Below are positions 43,613-44,787 of a stretch of DNA of 44,787 nt, one piece after another; position 1 is the stretch's first letter, and each line of letters begins with the position of its first letter. Below the pieces are notes generated by a model. The model saw nothing but the letters and a program-made list of their open reading frames with translations, searched no databases and was not told the origin of the DNA. Both the position numbers and the translations under genes were made by a program. This stretch comes from Alphaproteobacteria bacterium (GTDB lineage Bacteria > Pseudomonadota > Alphaproteobacteria > Micavibrionales > Micavibrionaceae). The stretch lies in NCBI GenBank assembly GCA_027482195.1, contig JAIXWE010000091.1:1-44787 (forward strand), read 5' to 3'.

Positions 43613-43924
43613 TTACGAGGCTGTTTGCGTGTCCTCAGGCGGAATATATTTGAAATTATCACCATAATTGCGGGGGCGCACAACCCGTTCTTGAGCGGGC
43701 AAAACCACGTAATTCCACCCCTTGGATTGCGCAAACTCCACCGCCTGTTGCGAGGTGTCAAAATAAAGCTTTACTTGATTAAGCGTGTCCGACGACGCAG
43801 TCCAGCCCATTAAAGCTTCAGGCCCGCGCGGGGTTTGCAATTCATATTCCAACACCCATGCTTTTGATTTGCCACGACCCGATTGCATGGTGGATTTCGC
43901 AGGGCGGTAAATTTTGACGTTCAT
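43613..43924 (-). CDS. Complex I NDUFS4/NDUFA-like accessory subunit (ETC complex I subunit)
   Basis: A 103-residue protein of the NADH dehydrogenase Fe-S protein 4 family, an alphaproteobacterial accessory subunit shared with mitochondria. It starts MNVKIYRPAKSTMQSGRGKSKAWVLEYE and carries MGWTASSDTLNQVKLYFDTSQQAVEFAQSKGWNYVV and RPRNYGDNFKY, the family's typical blocks. The ATG at 43924 has AAGGA about eight bases upstream; a GTG one codon earlier is less likely. It lies alone just downstream of tRNA-Arg. Implies a mitochondrial-type complex I. Confidence 0.93.
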   Translation of the reverse strand: MNVKIYRPAKSTMQSGRGKSKAWVLEYELQTPRGPEALMGWTASSDTLNQVKLYFDTSQQAVEFAQSKGWNYVVLPAQERVVRPRNYGDNFKYIPPEDTQTAS

Positions 43925-43994
43925 CACGTGATCCTTTTGTGAAAGAATATCTTATCCAAGTTACTCAAAGATGAAAAGATCCGTAACAAACACT

Positions 43995-44648
43995 TTACCA
44001 ACGGAAAATGCGCCGCGCCAAAAGCCCAAAGGCAAACCCGACCACAATGTAAGGCAAGTAATTGATCAAATAGGCCTTACCCACCGTGTCATGCATGCAA
44101 GTTAAACGCACACCAATCCACCCAAAACTTGACATCGCCAGCACCGCGTTGAATGCAAGGAAAACGGGGCGTACCGTTGCCCCACGTCTGACAAGCACCA
44201 CCGCCAAGATTGCGGGAATTCCAGCCATCAACGCCGCATCCATCCAACAATAACTGAATGCCAAACTTGGCATCGGCCCCATACCTTCGGCATTCATGCG
44301 CACAAACATCCATAACAAATGCACAGCAAATAATGTGGCCGGAATGGGCAACACCCATTTTTTTCCGCGCGCATCGGGCACGCTTAATAAAAAGGTTGCA
44401 AAAGTTGCCGCAAGCCCCGTGAGCAAAGCCAATAAAATTTCAAATGTAAAAATAGGATCCGCCATGCGCGCGGATAAATTGCTGCGCAATCCCACCATAC
44501 TCGCAACCGCCATGACATAGGTCAGGGCAATGGCACCCCACAAAAGGCTGACCCCCAATGGATTACGACATTGCGTCACAGGTTTTAAATCCTGTGCTAA
44601 ATTCTCGATTGTCGCCTGGATGGGACAAGGGGATTTTTGATCATTCAT
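43995..44648 (-). CDS. NrsF-like (DUF1109) membrane anti-sigma factor
   Basis: A 217-residue protein with about six membrane segments and a short cytoplasmic N-terminus (MNDQKSPCPIQATIENLAQDLKPV). The family's marks are the Cys/His stretch RLTCMHDTVGKAYLINYLPY and an internal R-W-rich end (ARRIFRW). NrsF-type proteins hold an ECF sigma factor (SigF) at the membrane and release it under oxidative or metal stress. Its ATG overlaps by four bases the stop of the sigma gene, so the two are coupled. Confidence 0.9.
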   Translation of the reverse strand: MNDQKSPCPIQATIENLAQDLKPVTQCRNPLGVSLLWGAIALTYVMAVASMVGLRSNLSARMADPIFTFEILLALLTGLAATFATFLLSVPDARGKKWVLPIPATLFAVHLLWMFVRMNAEGMGPMPSLAFSYCWMDAALMAGIPAILAVVLVRRGATVRPVFLAFNAVLAMSSFGWIGVRLTCMHDTVGKAYLINYLPYIVVGFAFGLLARRIFRW

Positions 44649-44787
44649 CCTAATTTCTCACGTAGTTTTTGAATCGTGCGGTGTACCGAAACTTTCACAG
44701 CACCGGCAGTCATACCGGTTTTCTTGGCCGTTTCTTCCATCGAGTAACCATCGATCTTCACCAATTGAAATATATTTTTTTGCTTGA
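44645..44787 (-). CDS. ECF sigma factor, C-terminal end only (SigF-like)
   Basis: The last 47 residues are visible; the 5' end lies beyond the window. It is sigma region 4, the -35-binding helix-turn-helix: NIFQLVKIDGYSMEETAKKTGMTAGAVKVSVHRTIQKLREKLG. Paired with the NrsF-like gene (ATGA overlap), it is most likely a SigF-type stress sigma factor. Confidence 0.9.
   Translation of the reverse strand, partial: KQKNIFQLVKIDGYSMEETAKKTGMTAGAVKVSVHRTIQKLREKLG

Noticed and set aside
1-44787. CRISPR arrays, insertion sequences or prophage genes
   Set aside because: No regularly spaced repeats, transposase, integrase or phage structural gene was seen.

Overview
The window looks like chromosomal DNA from an alphaproteobacterium of moderate, slightly AT-leaning base composition. 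The evidence is the company of genes: a PhaR-type PHB regulator next to phaC/phaA/phaB, the order fur-like / ubiquinol-cytochrome c chaperone / DUF177 / rpmF / plsX / fabH / ihfA / MerR / tRNA-Pro, a K+-independent H+-pyrophosphatase, an NDUFS4-like complex I subunit and an ECF sigma / NrsF anti-sigma pair. Placement below class (for example a Micavibrio-like or Rhodospirillales-like lineage) cannot be decided here. Most of the window is ordinary, densely packed core genome.

Layout. 1-2284: C-terminally cut AsmA-family protein. 2356-6195: PHB block (phaB, phaA, a short phaC leftward; phaR rightward). 6204-7925: PAS/GGDEF/EAL protein. 8000-13288: leftward run of a coiled-coil exported protein, a protein with two TcpQ-like modules, prfB with a programmed +1 frameshift, and a DJ-1/PfpI-like protein lacking its nucleophile. 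13536-14453: Pal/OmpA-type lipoprotein. 14457-17351: an unknown protein, Hsp33, an ABC-2 permease and recX. 17346-22631: a PAS sensor kinase, a phasin and an OmpR/EnvZ-like pair. 22707-26003: ilvE, ychF, pth, rplY. 26188-27644: a nucleotide-sugar epimerase overlapped by an AT-rich HEPN-like gene, next to tRNA-Pro with duplicated tRNA fragments. 27951-34481: MerR regulator, IHF-alpha, fatty-acid/phospholipid genes, L32, the chaperone, a Zur-like regulator, BamE and an RNA methyltransferase. 34546-36651: hppA. 36756-39538: a FecR-domain exported protein translationally coupled to a TPR plus outer-membrane barrel protein. 39654-41883: two tandem paralogues with TIKI/TraB-like motifs. 41920-43598: tRNA-Cys, a GT25 glycosyltransferase, tRNA-Asn, a 583-base gap with a candidate small RNA, and tRNA-Arg. 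43613-44787: NDUFS4-like protein, NrsF-like anti-sigma and the end of an ECF sigma factor.

How they work together. phaA-phaB-phaC make PHB from acetyl-CoA, phaR probably senses the polymer, and the phasin 14 kb away coats granules. plsX-fabH-rpmF form the usual lipid-synthesis cluster, with ihfA beside it. AsmA, BamE, the Pal-like lipoprotein, the barrel protein and the OmpR/EnvZ pair all concern the cell envelope. The part least like a standard core region is 36.7-43.5 kb: a possible SLAM-like secretion pair, the tandem TIKI-like paralogues sharing a nearly identical 58-residue head, and the tRNA-punctuated gap with an sRNA-like unit.
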